From Hydnum rufescens UP504 (taxonomy: Eukaryota > Basidiomycota > Agaricomycetes > Cantharellales > Hydnaceae): DNA of 64,000 nt. The notes beneath the pieces are model-generated. The model was not told the DNA's origin and searched no databases. It saw nothing but the letters and a program-made list of their open reading frames with translations. The stretch's first letter is position 1, and the number at the start of each line of letters is the position of its first letter. This document shows positions 34,120 to 46,380 of this stretch, piece after piece. A program made the position numbers and the translations under genes. Where the stretch lies: positions 44,319 to 108,318 of the forward strand of contig MU129108.1 in NCBI GenBank assembly GCA_014904985.1, written 5' to 3'.

Positions 34120-34570
34120 TTAATTATGGCTATGTGCAGAAATTGAATTCGTTCTATAACTCCATCAGTTTTGATTGGAGAAATACGCCCATATAATGCT
34201 TAGAAAGCTACGATTCACACCTTTCAAACGGTACCAAACACAAGTCTAACGGACCAAAACTGCACTCTCCAGACCAATTTTACTATCAAAATCCGGAATT
34301 TCCAGTAAAAAACAAATTTCTCCATCAGTTCGCATTCAATCCTCTCGGAACAACTGTGCTTAGAAAGATATAAAAAATCCACATCCAACGGTACTAAGTT
34401 CGCGAAGAACATATCAAAACTGAACTCTACAGAATGATATTACTATCAGAATCAACACCCATCAGTAAAAAGTGAATTTCTCTGTCAGTTTACATCGGAT
34501 CTTCTCAGAAACACCGCGCCCAGAAAGCTGTTAAAAATCCGCATCTAATGATATTAAGAACGTCTATTAC
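34120..34570 (+). repeat. Diverged gypsy LTR-like block
   Basis: Three tandem segments of about 150 bp each start CTCC/GATCAGTTT and carry GCCCAGAAAGCTA-like and CAACGGTACCAAA-like blocks. The same blocks occur in the LTRs at 19003, 38430 and 54611. Confidence 0.6.
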
Positions 34571-34732
34571 AGATGCAAACTGCTGTTTCTGCATCAAATC
34601 CCATCCCATGCACTTGTCCCCATTATCAACCAGCAACAAAACACCTTAACCATTGGACTATGCCCAAATTAATCTCCAAAACCTGGAGATATCCTTTCAT
34701 TTCACCTCCAGAATGCTCCACATGGTCAGTGA

Positions 34733-34778
34733 CCACATGCTCCAAGCATTCCACATGCTCCAAGCATTCCACATGCTC
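34733..34778 (+). repeat. 18-bp tandem repeat
   Basis: Two and a half copies of CCACATGCTCCAAGCATT. Confidence 0.9.
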
Positions 34779-35554
34779 AGCAAATTGGTGACATCGCCCT
34801 CCCTCATGATTCCTTTTGTTCTTCTTATGCATGACTCAGCTATGACTGCATTATGACATCATCTTGTTATTTTCTTTTGTTCTCACCTATGACTCACATA
34901 TGACTCACCCATGAGGGAGTCATATTTCTTAAACACAGCCACCTTCAGAAAGGTATAAAAGCTGGTAGATTTCCTGTATCCCCCCCCCATCATCTCCTCT
35001 CTGGAAATCATCACTGTCAACCACTGTCAACTTTTCTGCTTGCCTCTAAAGAACAGTCTATCTATAAGCCATCTGGAGCTAAGTCATCTTCAAGGTTGTT
35101 GAGACAAAGCCACTGGTAGCCCTCTATGTGAATCACTAAAGCCAAGGATAGTTGCAGGACCTAAGGTTAGAGTTGCTGGACATCCAAGGAAAAGTAAGCA
35201 TAACGAAATATGAATCAGGTTTTGAAGAAAGAAGGAAGAAACACACTAACAAGACTAACCAAGCACTGACCAGTCTGTAGCCCACAGATATCCGCATTTT
35301 GACCAGGAGAACATAAACAAGAGTACACAAATATCAGTAAACAGACCAACACAACACAAACGATGTATAAGCCTTTCCACAAGCATCCCAGATGTATAAG
35401 CCTTTCTATAAGCATCCCAGATGATATATCATTGACTACAGCCAGTCCATATCCCATCCTATTCTCCACTGAACACCATACACATCTTGCAGAGTGTGAT
35501 CAACCATTGAAGTGAACCAACCCAACGAATAACAACAGAAATACAGTCTCCCAT

Positions 35555-36170
35555 CTACACACTGGCTGAACCAGATTTTGATTTGACAGTCATCGGAGCT
35601 CCCAACCCTTCTTCTATAGCAGCCATAATTGAATTTATTGTATTATCGTATGAATCGGGGAGTGATCCCAACAGTGTATTTCCGTATTCTTTGTCTGTAA
35701 TTGTGGCCCCCATGGCTGCCAATTGCTCTTTTAAATCCGCGAGTTTATCGAAATGTGCCCAGACATCATCGTCTGGGCCACAGCATGTATTTTGTAATTG
35801 TTTATGTAAGTCGACCAAAATTAATTTAGATCACCCTTCATACAAGGCCCGGAGCTGTTCCCACACCTCCTTTGCCTTCAGTCTGGCCTTAATCTGGCCG
35901 AACACCATATCTGGGACTGAGCCTGCCACTAGTTGCTTTACCATGGCCTCATCCCTTCTCCATCTTGCTTCTGGCATAAGCCCATCAACTGTACTGGCCC
36001 CAGAATAATCTGATGTAATCATGTCATTCAAAAGGTGCTCAAGTAGCCCCTTGGTGTCCAGAGCCCACATAATTCAGTCATGGTACATGACCCAATTGGC
36101 CCCATCTGCTGGTAATTTTGTTATCCTGATCTTGAATTCATCACTCATAGCTGTAAGGTGTTACAGGTAG
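35555..36170 (-). pseudogene. Copia Gag
   Basis: The minus strand gives MWALDTKGLLEHLLND, then KARLKAKEVWEQLRALYEG, MVDLHKQLQNT and GSLPDSYDNTINSIMAAIEE, the typical UBN2/copia Gag order. Stops separate the two frames near 35820. The protein is cut at about 35540 by the insertion. Confidence 0.75.
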
Positions 36171-36229
36171 TGTCAAAGATATAGGGGTAAATGTTTTTTT
36201 ATTATAGGAGTGGTGATGGACCCATAACC

Positions 36230-36606
36230 TAGTGTGAGGCTACGGATGATAATGGTATTTCCCCTGATGACTAAGCAGATGTGAACAAATTCAATAGACT
36301 GGAGAGCCCTAGTTGCTCAGGTGAATTAGCAGGAAGGATATTATTAGAGAGTCTTAGATCTGTTGGCGAGCTCAAGCTCACCCTTTTATACTATGTACAA
36401 GATATTAAAGAAACTACAGGTGAATTGTAGAATGTTCAGGTGCTATACTACTGGCACCAACAAGAAGGACATAGAATGTTCTCTTAGGTATATTATTACC
36501 ATAAGAGGGTGGTAGGGGAGTTGCACTTGATATGGCATTAAGTCCATATAGGGGTATTGCCACTTTGGGCTGATTATATAATTAACTCTTTATTTTTATT
36601 CCAACA
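36230..36606 (-). repeat. Copia 5' LTR
   Basis: 377 bp, the partner of 27148-27524. Transcription would run leftwards. Confidence 0.9.
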
Positions 36607-36611
36607 CTTTG

Positions 36612-36760
36612 ACTCTAATGGATTCTGTTATGTAACCTGGCAGTCTGTCTGTGTGCCTGTACAACAGGAGCTTGGGGCCTTTGATTCTGACTTGTGGATT
36701 CTATTATGTAACCCAGCAGTTTGTGTGCCTGCATAGTGGGAGCTCAGTCCAACTTGCAGA
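36612..36760 (+). repeat. Minisatellite flanking copia
   Basis: Two to three units of about 60 bp (GATTCTRTTATGTAACC..GCAGT..TGTGTGCCTG.....GGGAGCT). The unit left of the copia element at 27085-27147 completes the array, so the insertion site was inside this repeat. Confidence 0.7.
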
Positions 36761-36784
36761 TTAGTCATGTGATCTAGTCATGTG

Positions 36785-36935
36785 ATCAATGCTTGAATGC
36801 ACCACTCTTGAGGAGTATTCATTGGATTTCTCTGTCAGTTTTTATCCACTCCTCTGGAAAAATGGTGCACAGAAAGCTATGAGTCATGCCTATCAAATGG
36901 TACCAAATATAGGTCAGGCTCATTGGAACTCTTGC
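36785..36935 (+). repeat. Gypsy LTR fragment
   Basis: GGAGTATTCATTGGATTTCT, CACAGAAAGCTATGAGTC and CAAATGGTACCAAAT follow the order of the LTRs at 19287 and 38709. Confidence 0.6.
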
Positions 36936-38429
36936 TTCCATCTAGCCCTGTTTTTACACATTTTCACTGCTTGCCAATGCTCCCCATGCTCTTCCCCCTC
37001 AAATATTATCCTATCTGGAATCCTGGGGCCAGGGTGGGAAAAAAACAGCTTAAAAAGATAATCATCTGGCAGCAGTGTTGCCATGAGTCAATTTGAGTCA
37101 GCAGAAGCCATCTGGGGGTGAAGCAGAAGAAAATGTTGTTTATGTACTGTAATTTTTTCAAACTCCGCTCTCTTCATCCAACTTCCTTCACACATGTTCC
37201 TCCTCCTTTACCTCCTCATCACTGTGCCTCCATCCCATTCTCTTGCTTGTTCTCAGTCTTGGTTCCATATATAGGACTGGCACATGTTAAACCCTGGTGC
37301 ATGGGGGGGATGATGAATGGATGCTGCAGTGTGTATGGCACATCCCTATCTCTTAACAGATTTTCTAACCAGTTGCTTGTGTGCAGAATAACATGTACTG
37401 GATATGTATGTATATTTTGTATCTGTCCTTGGTGCTGAACTGACTTGCTGCATTTTAGGTGTGTATTGGGTATCTATTCTGGTAAGTCTCATCTGTGTTC
37501 AAATATTTAAACACTAGACACTGAAATCCATGCTTCCCATATACAGTTTTGTCTTTTATGCTGGAGATTGTTTTGCAACAACAGTTTTATGATGGGATGG
37601 CCTTATGCATAGTCTTTTTGCTGTCAACTTTTCACCCAATAGACTCTAAATATAGCTAGTTTTATCTCTGTTTGATTGAAGCCTCAGAGCTTATAGAGCT
37701 TGGCTTCTGTGATGCAAAGACACTTCAGAAAGCTCCAGAAGGCTTCAGAAGGCTTCAGAAGGCATGAAGCTTATGCTTTGAAGGCTCAGAACAAGGACCA
37801 TGCTTATTTTGGTTCTCAGGCTTCAAAGCCTTCAGAAGTCTCTGAACCCATTCTTGGTTTTCCTGATGCACAGCCTCCCACTGCACAAGCATGGTGCATT
37901 GCACCAACTCAGTCATGGGATCCTCAGAGCTCATCATCACAGTCCACACCCACTGCATCAACACATCCATGGTAAGTGACCATGAACCCCCCACTACAAA
38001 AACCCCACCTGACAACTTGTCCTTATCTGAAGGCAACAATGGGCCACTCACCATCATCACTGCAAGCTGCAGTCTCCTCTCATTCATGAATAACCATGAC
38101 TTGGTCTGCAACCCTTTCAACACAATGCCTCCACCCCATAACTGCCTCCTCCATATTGGGAATGAGAGGGGACAGATTGAGCAGTTGCCCCTGTGCCTGC
38201 ACCTGCTGCTACACCCCAAGTCAATAAACCACCATGATCAAAAAAGCCAAAAACCCACTCACCTCCCACTTGACCAACTCACCCTTTGATTTCTTGACTG
38301 CCTCAGCAGTCATGGGAATATCCATGGCAGCACTCACCTTAAGAGTCAAGATGGCTTCATCTGCCATTGCAATGATAGTAGTACAGAACCAGAAAAATCC
38401 ACAACAAACCCACCCTTTATAGAATCTGT
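36936..38429. other. Non-coding, CpG-poor stretch
   Basis: No recognised gene. The only open frame of note (37700-37975 plus, 91 codons) has GGCTTCAGAA direct repeats at its start and no domain. A minus frame at 38221-38390 (ADEAILTLKVSAAMDIPMTA) is short and unassigned. Confidence 0.4.
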
Positions 38430-39644
38430 TGTTGGAGGGATAAATCCCTACACCATAGAAACCCCATCCAAGACCAATTTTCCAAACAAACAAATGAATT
38501 GATCATTGATCCAGTCTTTAATTTTCACATTGTTCATTCATTGGAGAAACAGTCCAAATCCCACACATCCAAAACCCCTCATTCCACATTGTTCCTTTGC
38601 CTTAAGGGCAAAGTACTGTGATTATGTAATGACATGGACTGTGCCTGGCCTTCATTCTGGACCCACAGACCTGTCACATGATCCAGAAAGGGATCATGTC
38701 ACTCTTAAGGAGTATTTTTCAAATTTCTCTCTCAGTTTTGATTGGATTGACTCAAAACAACTGTGCCCAGAAAGATACAAATCGTACCTATCAAACTGTA
38801 CCAAACATGTGACAAACGGATCAAAATTGCAGTCCCTGTACTATTATCTTTCCATGATTCATACTCTGAAGGAATATTTCTTGATTTTCAAAGCCAATTA
38901 TTATCTAATTTGTTTGTGACTACCACACCCTGAAAGCTGTTAAAAGTGTGCATTGAATGGTACCAAGGGCAAAATGATCTGATAAGAAGTCCAATTTTCA
39001 CAAGACAACACCCTCTGCATGACTCCCCCCTTGCTCCACCAACACAAATGACAAATTGGTTCCAGCCCTCTTAATTCCAATGCAAGGGACACTCAGGGTG
39101 ACCTATTCCACCATTTCTTAAGGGAATCTATCCAGTTTTAAGGGAGTAATGCCTTGTAAAGTGTTTTTTTCTCTTTTTCACTTGATTCTTGAATATCTCC
39201 ACCAGTTTTGAAGCTTTTAGCTTCATTTCTTTTTCATTATGCTTCCCTTATCTCTTCTTTTCTTCCGGAATTTTGAATTGTGGTCTGGAATGTATATAAA
39301 GGGGAGGGAGCATGTAAATAGTTGGTTTTTCCCCCTATCACAGTCTGAGGCACTGAAGTGTTGTTGCTGTCTGGAGGAGATTTCCCACTTGTCAAGACTG
39401 TGTATAGCCACATTAAGACTGAATAGTCAAGAGGACAACTTCAGGGTGTGGCCTTGACATCTTTATTTTGTGACACTGATCCATTCCCTTGAGCAATCAC
39501 TGTTCATTGGGATTTTCTACTATCCAAAAAGACCTTCATTTCCCTGGACCTGAACATTCAAATTGTCCCCATGGCTCCCTACATTTGTCCTCTCCTCAAT
39601 GACATGGACAGTAGTTGGATTGGTCCTTAACAATCCTGCTTACA
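38430..39644 (+). mobile_element. Solo gypsy LTR, CpG-depleted copy
   Basis: 1215 bp with the same ends (TGTTGGAGGGATAAATCC ... CCTGCTTACA) and the same length class as 19003-20214, colinear throughout. TATATAAAGGGGAGG lies at 39293. Nearly every CpG of the other copy is TpG or CpA here. No target duplication is visible. Confidence 0.85.
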
Positions 39645-40232
39645 CCATCATGGCATCTGCCAAACCTGCTCAAACCCCAACACATCCCACACCTCAATAA
39701 TGCACTTCAAGGGCTCTGCACTTAAAGGGGGGGTACTGTTACAAGTCATACTCATGTTATGAGTCGTACTTGCAACCTTGTGAGATTAACTGCGGCTCTC
39801 CCACAATCATGTGACCTCACTGCCCATTGCTTACAACTCCCAATCCTCCTTCTTTATTAATCCACTCCTTCCTGCTTACATCTCCCCTTCCCTTATTCAT
39901 CCTCCCTTTCTTAGTAACTACCTTACCAATCCCTCCTTGATCTCTCAGTATACAAGTAGCTACCTTTTGTAACCTCACTCCTTAGAAGATCAAGAATATA
40001 TTGTCAATTGAACTCTCACTCTCATGACTAGCCTTTTGTCTCTTGTGAACTTCTCTTTTGTGTTAACCTTCATTGAGAATTAGTCTTCCACCCCACTCCT
40101 CTCACATACTCATCTTTCATGACCTTATGTAATCCTTGCACCACAACTCCTTGTCAATCATCTTAAGGAATTCTCTTTCATACTTGACTTGATTACATAA
40201 TCAAGTTCTCATACTACAAATGACCTTTAACA
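39645..40232 (+). mobile_element. 3' end and LTR of another gypsy element
   Basis: A purine tract, AAAGGGGGGGTAC, at 39724-39736 stands directly before TGTTACAAGTCATAC (39737). The LTR ends TGACCTTTAACA at 40232 (496 bp, TG...CA). Left of the tract are 80 bases of internal remnant, cut by the solo LTR. No coding part remains. Confidence 0.7.
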
Positions 40233-40688
40233 GGACCATCCATTACCAAGTGGTAAATCATGAAAAAAAAATGAATATGTGTTCCCCTTGAGTTTGGAGA
40301 CCATGATGAAAAGGCAGAAGCCCTGGGTGGGTATGCCAGCCTCCCTGTAGAGACCTTGTACAGATGAATTAAACTGACTATTTCTGTCCCAAGTGTATGG
40401 CAGGTAAGGTCCCAAATAAATTATCTGATTTTTCCAGGCAGCCCAATTGGTTCATAAAAGAAGAAAAATGACATTAACAAAACCATGGATGTTTTTGAGA
40501 TTGTAGGGCAACATTTGAGGCTGTTGAGTTTCTTGTCCCAATAAATCACATGAGTTGTTTGGTGCCCTCATACCAAGTTGGACAGGATGTAGGCAGGAAC
40601 ACCAGCCTCAGACAAGATACTGGACAATATTGTGTAGAAGCTTGATTGAAGAGAGCATGGTGCTCCTTTTGGGATAAAGAACCTTGTG
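40233..40688. other. Non-coding stretch
   Basis: No gene, repeat or RNA that I can support. Confidence 0.5.
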
Positions 40689-41003
40689 TGTTGCGGAGGT
40701 ACAAACCAGTGGGGTATGTACATGAAATACCTACGTTATATATAGTAAAAGGAGGGCGGCCCTAGAGTGGGCCGGACGTGCGGAGAGGGGTAGAGGCACG
40801 AGAGGGGCGAGCGGCACGTGACAACGTACGCCGTAGTCGATAACCGCCCATTTCAACAGCTCCATCAACATTATATACATAAGTATGTATGATAACCTGA
40901 AGTCTCTTTCAAGTCAACACTAAGTCTAAGTCAAGTCTAACGGAAATCTCTCGGAGTCGCCCGAAGTCGAGTCCAAGTCAGTTCAAGTCAAGTCGCGGCA
41001 ACA
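40689..41003 (+). repeat. Possible solo LTR
   Basis: 315 bp running from TGTTGCGGAGGTACAAACC to TCGCGGCAACA, with a TTATATATAG box at 40737 and an AAGTC-rich 3' half. The inverted ends and the internal TATA box suggest an LTR, but no target duplication is present. Confidence 0.5.
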
Positions 41004-41049
41004 CTAGCGGAGCTCCAATCTCATCTGATTCTGAGAGCACTTTTCAACC

Positions 41050-42340
41050 TATGATGGGCGACAGCGACCTGGAATCCTTTGTGACCCATGACCGAACCTA
41101 TGATCTATGTAGAACGCTAGCACAATTCCCAATCACCTCAAAAGTGGACTTGGTGTCATACTTATCCGCAAACAATTCATCGATCCCTTTCCTTCGTCGC
41201 ACTTCTCTAGTGGTCTTACGGAGTCCTTCAATCGCGGCACAGCATCCTATTCTCCAGTGACGGGCCCGAAGACGATGTGGTGTCCAATGAACCTGCACAG
41301 TGGAGGATGAAAACCCCCCCGCGGCAAATCGTACAGGTACCCTATACGACGAGACGCTTCTCGGCCTTGGCTCTTACTTGATGGTCTTGTCAGTTCGTGA
41401 TGGTCCCTTAGCACCAGCATAACCCTGTTCTTAAATCGGAAATACGTCTTCCAAGCCAAGTCCCCTCGCGTCCGTTATTTTTCTTAGTACAGGTCGTGCG
41501 GACCGTATGAACATGGTGAAATAAATTTACGAGGCGAGCCGGGCGAGGAGTGTCTGCTCAGTAAACCTCTCATTTACCCTGTCGATGCAGTGATCTAGGT
41601 AAGTGTACGTGATCTACGCGTGTTTTGGCCGTTGTGTCTCTTTCACTCCAGATTCACCTCGTCCTTGCGGGAGTCTAGAAAACTGTAGGACACATACCTG
41701 TCCCATTTCCCGCGCCTTAGGTTTTCCATGTACTTCACTATCACTCAGCCTACAAGGGCGTTGTTTGGACTTTGGATCTCCCGCGGTGTATTTTCTTCAT
41801 CCATTCTCCCTTCATTTGCTCATACCTAAATAGGTGGCGAAGACACTTACCCAACATCAAAACTCGGAGCCGCAAGGAGCCTGTGTAACTCATTCTTTCC
41901 TTGGTCGTCTTCTGAGTGGAGGGCTGATCCGCCTCCCTACTCAGGGAGAATGAAAGAAGCAACCACGTTTTACCGTTCTTGTGTTCAGTGAGAATAGCGT
42001 TGGAAGACTTGGGGCGATGGCTGCGAGACCACGTCGACCCATACCACGAAGATATGTCCAAACTTGAAACGATACGACACACAATAGGAAGTGTCCGTGT
42101 ACACGATGTTCAGGATCAGTCTGGGTGTATGTACTTAGATTCTGTGAGCCGTTCGCCGTGACGGGGACGACAAAATTGCAAGGGTGCGCGGTTATGAGTT
42201 CGTTGAAAGTTTTCGTCGAAGAGGCGGGGAGGTTTGAGTTGGTCAGCCATGTTCAGGAAAGCCTCATGCAAGCATATACTGACGGAGTAGCGGAAACAGA
42301 TGGGGATTGAATGGAGATCATCCGATTCGGACACGTGGCT
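41050..42340 (-). CDS. Possible multi-exon host gene, unassigned
   Basis: This stretch is CpG-rich, like the kinase gene beside it. Minus-strand fragments look protein-like: MADQLKPPRLFDENFQRT...RPRHGERLTESK (about 42250-42130), SSWYGSTWSRSHRPKSSNAILTEHKN (about 42060-41980) and RKTTREVR (about 41210). Plausible GT/AG pairs exist but I could not build one convincing model, and plus-strand frames of similar length overlap. Function unknown. Confidence 0.25.
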
Positions 42341-42953
42341 ATGCCTCTTGTATTGGATTCCCTGCGTTTCTGATTCCTAATGGCAAACAGAGACAGAGCG
42401 AGGTTGCCCATTCTCATGCCTCCGGTCTTATTTCCCCCTGGATCCGGTGCTGACGCCACCGACTCTTTTGCTGCTATCGCTGAAAGGAACCCTCCAGTCG
42501 ACTGGACGTTTCCTGACTTTTATACGGAAGTTACCTCTCCTTCCTCTGCGTAAGCCATCCTGTTGAATACGTGTGGCGGCATAATAACGGAGACTTTTGG
42601 TAGGCTACGCGCATTTATATCAGGGAATGTCCGAGGCATTGCGTGTTGCCTGGACTGGGTTGGCATGGTTTATCATGTCCTTGTATTCCAGGCGGCTGAA
42701 TGAACTTCCAGGACTATTATCTGCTCATGAGTGTCCACATCCAGAACCAGAGGGTGCCAATTGTCTGGCTATGGGCAGAGAGGCGGTCCAATAGCAACCC
42801 GGGTACAATCCGATTCTCCGTCGACCGCTCTAAGCTCAGGGAGGCACGCGACGATTATGCCATGGCCACCACATTTGCTGCCCTGAATTTCCGTCACGTT
42901 ATAGACCTTCTCAATAATATTAATGTAGTAGCCCCCTCGACTTCGACGTACCC

Positions 42954-44914
42954 TTGGTGGTGGACTTGCATCAACTTTGGAACACTTCATCAAGGCTTCG
43001 GGGATCTTGGGGCAAACCACCCTCACCAGGCTGGCTCGAGAAGAGCATCTTGTTTTCCCCAAGCTACGCGACCGGTGTAGAATTCATGCAGCGCCAATTT
43101 GCTATCCAGTACCCTAACGCGAAAAGGATCTCACTCAGGGACCGGGCCAGATGGAAAAACGAGCCCGCTTCTCCGTCTCAAGCATTCGATTTAACCCTAG
43201 CGGGCACGAAAGGGAAAATAGCACATATTGGCTCAGCACCAACCCCACCGGAGGAACATCTCCAACGACCTCGCCCAATGCAGTCACCCAATGTGAATGG
43301 TGCTGCGCCTGCTGCTGCCGACGCTGGGAAGAATGGTGGTGAACCGCCTCGAGGACACGAAATCAACCGCTCCACCAATGTACTTACCTCAAAGCCTGTC
43401 GAATCCACGACACCATATGATCCGCGTCGTCGTTCAATACCCCGAACCAGGAACACCTTATCTGGCCAAACCGATGAAAGGCGACCAGTGCAACTCGCAA
43501 ATCCATCCTCAACTCCCACTCCTCCGACTCTGATGTCTCCTAAAGAGGCTTCCACCGGAATAGATGTAGCCACGTCCATTCTGCAAGGTGTTATGATTAC
43601 GGCTCCTGCAGAAGCTTCGGAACAAGCCCCACATGCCAGCCCACCATTTCCCAATCCCCAAGTCAGTCCCTTCAAAACCCCCAACTTGACTGGCCACATT
43701 GTTCGCTTAGGCTCAACACCCATGGCCAGAGGAGGGTACTCCTCAGTCTGGAGAGGTACCTTACTCTCTGCCACCTCCGACGACCCTCACCGAACTCTTC
43801 AGGTGCTCTTTTCAATTCATAGCTCCCGGAGGGTGCATCTGCCAACAACCGATTCCCTAGGTCGCTCTCAAGGTGCTTCATGTCCCATATACAGATGAGT
43901 CCACAGTCAAACGGAAACTCCACAAGGTAATTTTATCTGATAATTGCACCATGGACCTTCCATTCACAATGGGTGTAGCATCTGCATGTAGAAATGCGCG
44001 TATGGGCCCAATTGCATCACGAGAATGTGGTGAGACTGTTAGGTCACACTGAAGAACCTGAAGGGCCTGGTCTCGTTTCAATCTCGTACGTTCACGGTGA
44101 TGTCTTGAGCTTTCTAGCGAAGAATCCAAGCGTCAATCGAGAGATTATCGTGCGTTTCAATCGATATACTTTCACCCAAATATGGGGTGCATCCCCAACT
44201 GAGCTTCATCGTTACAGTGTGCAGATGTTGCACTGGGATTACAGTACTTGCATGAACACAAGCCTCGAATTATACACGGTGATCTTAAAGGGGTATGGTT
44301 GAATACATGGTGCGATAGTGCATTGCTGATGAATTGACATGCTCAGCGGAATGTGCTGATCGATGGAGAAGGAAGAGGGTGTATTTGTGATTTTGGACTG
44401 TCTATAATTCTTGATGGGGGACCTACTGGCCATACATCATCGAACTTCGGCGGCTCACTGCGATTTCTGGCACCCGAACTTCTCGACGAAACCACTAGAA
44501 CTGTGGAGACGGACATATATGCCTATGCATGCACTTGTATTGAGGTGCGATCTATTCTTGCTGGGCGGCATGCTTTGTATCTAGCTTGTAATCCTCTATT
44601 CCCTGTAGATCTTGTTTAACCAGGAGCCCTACCACCAACTCTCCAAAGAGGCACCCCTAATACGTGCTATATCGAATCGTGAGCCTCCCTATGAACCATC
44701 GAAGGAGGAAATCACTTTTCCTTCGATTTTGCGAACCTTGAAGCGCTGCTGGGATCATGATCGATCGAGTCGGCCACCATTGAACTTAATCATCGACACT
44801 ATAAAGCGCTGCTTGCACCATACCTATCGAACAAATTTAGGTGTCCAACAAGGAATCGTACGTGTTCTCTCTGGAGAGCACTCTACTGGATTATGCACCC
44901 AAATTATTTGTTGA
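42954..44914 (+). CDS. Protein kinase, fungal TKL-like
   Basis: A Ser/Thr or dual-specificity kinase. After a Pro/Ser-rich leader of about 250 residues come the glycine loop ARGGYSSVWRG (43725), VALKVL with the ATP-binding Lys (43861), EMRVWAQLHHENVVRLLGH (helix C), CADVALGLQYLHEHKPRIIHGDLKG (HGD in place of HRD), NVLIDGEGRGCICDFG, GGSLRFLAPELLD, ETDIYAYACTCIE and DRSSRPP. All catalytic residues are present. Introns fit at 43803-43860, 43927-43978, 44150-44217, 44293-44346 and 44545-44608 (52-68 nt, all in phase 0). TKL-like kinases with HGDLK are expanded in agaricomycetes. Upstream exons are likely (a Met at 42380 and a donor at 42550), and the 3' end past 44840 is uncertain. CpG is abundant, unlike the surrounding repeats. 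Confidence 0.8.
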
Positions 44915-45718
44915 CAGGGCAGGCATGCTCGGTTTATGTGCCTTCCTGGCGTTGAACAAGCAAGGCTTATATGGGTCGATGACGATGGACTGAGCATTCT
45001 GGTGAAATCTTCGACCTCATTCCACCGAGTCCCGATTTATCAGCGCTATCGCTGGGAATTGATGGACAGGCAGAACCTCGAGGGTGCGTTGCGGCTTACT
45101 CTCTAACGGAAGCAAAAGCTGATAGGGTATTAGTAGACTCGGATGATGGCTCCGACGCATCCTCTCTCTTGGGGAAGGATGCATCATCACTGGAGAGCCC
45201 ACCCTACATCTCAAAATGGACGGATTACTCTGTGAAATTTCGCCTCCCCTACTCATCAATGGTGTCCTACGAGTCCTACCACAAAGCTTCTTCGTAAGGG
45301 GTATAATGGATGTTAGGCCGAAAACCGACACTGGAGAGCACATCGGAGTAGGCTGTGCCTGCTGGAGGTTGAGTCGAGTCACAGCAATACTAGCCACAAT
45401 TCCCTTTCCTTACAACCATTCGTCATCTTCTGGCTTAATCCTGGGAGTCATGTTGTGTATGTATGTATGCAACTATGACTGTAGATGCCAATTCCAGACA
45501 TGCATCAGGAAACCTGACAGCACTCCAGAGCACATCAAAGTTTAGGTTGGAAATTTATCATTTACTTTGGTAGCTTTCACAGCTTTGTTCAGCATTGTTA
45601 CTTTGCTTTGGCCTCAGAAAAATTCTAGGCATATCGGAGATGCCTGATCGGAGTTTGAAAACCACATCTGTTGCTGATTGTTTGGTCACTTTTGCATCTG
45701 TTCCTTGTTCATTCATGT
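44915..45718. other. Downstream of kinase, possible further exons
   Basis: Short frames (GVEQARLIWVDDDGLSIL at about 44950) look coding, and an acceptor fits at 44919, so the kinase or a neighbour may extend here. No domain is recognised. Confidence 0.25.
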
Positions 45719-46380
45719 TCAACCCACTTCCCCCCTCCCTTGACCACTCCTCCCCTCTTGCTCTGTCCCCTGTCCCTGCCTCCTACAGGAGCTTAGGCCT
45801 AGTTGAGGGCCTTGTGCCAGTGTGGCTGCAACTGAGGCTTGAAGTCTGCCTGAGATGTAAGTTGAGAGTTGCCCCAAAGCTGAGTTGAACTGAACTGATA
45901 CCCAGTTGACCCATGGTTTAAGCCAGCTCCTCCACCTCACTTGTCCTGACAGCTTCTGCCAACTTGACTTGTTGACACAGTTGGGATTAGTTCAGCTTTG
46001 GGGCAACTTCCAGGCTAGTGTTGCCGTGACTCCGCTTGTGCTTGGCTCCCAGACAGCTTCTGCCAACTCAACTTGTGCTGGGGTTCGGCTCAAGCTGATG
46101 GATCAACTTGAAAACCATTCAGTTGGGGATCAGTTTGGCTTGACTCAGCTTTGGGGCAACTTCTGGGCAACTTGACTCATGGCTTGAGCAAACATTGAGC
46201 CTGAGTCATGGCAACACTATTCCAGGTGACTTGACTTGTGGCTCGAGCCAACTCTGAGCCTGAGCCATGGCAACACTACTTCAGGGTGACCCCTTCATGA
46301 CTCAACCCATGGCTTGAGCTAACTTTGACCCTGACTCACAGCAACACTATTCTGGGCTACTTGTGCCTTCTTGGTATGTA
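45719..46380 (+). repeat. Degenerate tandem repeats
   Basis: Units of about 65-70 bp with GAGCCTGAGYCATGGCAACACTA recur at about 46200, 46265 and 46330. Units with CAGCTTTGGGGCAACTT recur at about 45873, 45990 and 46147. No gene is supported. Confidence 0.7.

Larger units (their letters stand above)
30838..35530 (+). mobile_element. Insertion inside copia: LTR-element fragment in opposite orientation
   Basis: Copia coding sequence stops at both edges. The left part reads on the plus strand as a broken helical frame (HEYNAAQKLDKIQHEYEEK, then ADLKAKAKDLDRHDFKLLQHEQ, then an open 120-codon frame to 31509). Middle parts hold A-rich simple sequence (31830-31900) and unassigned broken frames; 33457-33732 plus looks most protein-like. 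The right part, from about 34120, is LTR-like. It resembles the 3' end of a gypsy element plus LTR, but lacks a left LTR and visible target duplication. Confidence 0.45.
27148..36606 (-). mobile_element. Ty1/copia LTR retrotransposon, degenerate
   Basis: Two 377-bp LTRs (27148-27524 and 36230-36606) are flanked by a perfect 5-bp duplication, CTTTG (27143-27147 and 36607-36611). On the minus strand the order is LTR, Gag, protease, integrase, RT, RNase H, a polypurine tract (GAGGGGGAG) and LTR, which is the copia order. The element landed in a minisatellite of about 60 bp whose other units lie at 36612-36760. It carries a 4.7-kb insertion (about 30838-35530) and many stops and shifts, and is dead. 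Confidence 0.9.
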
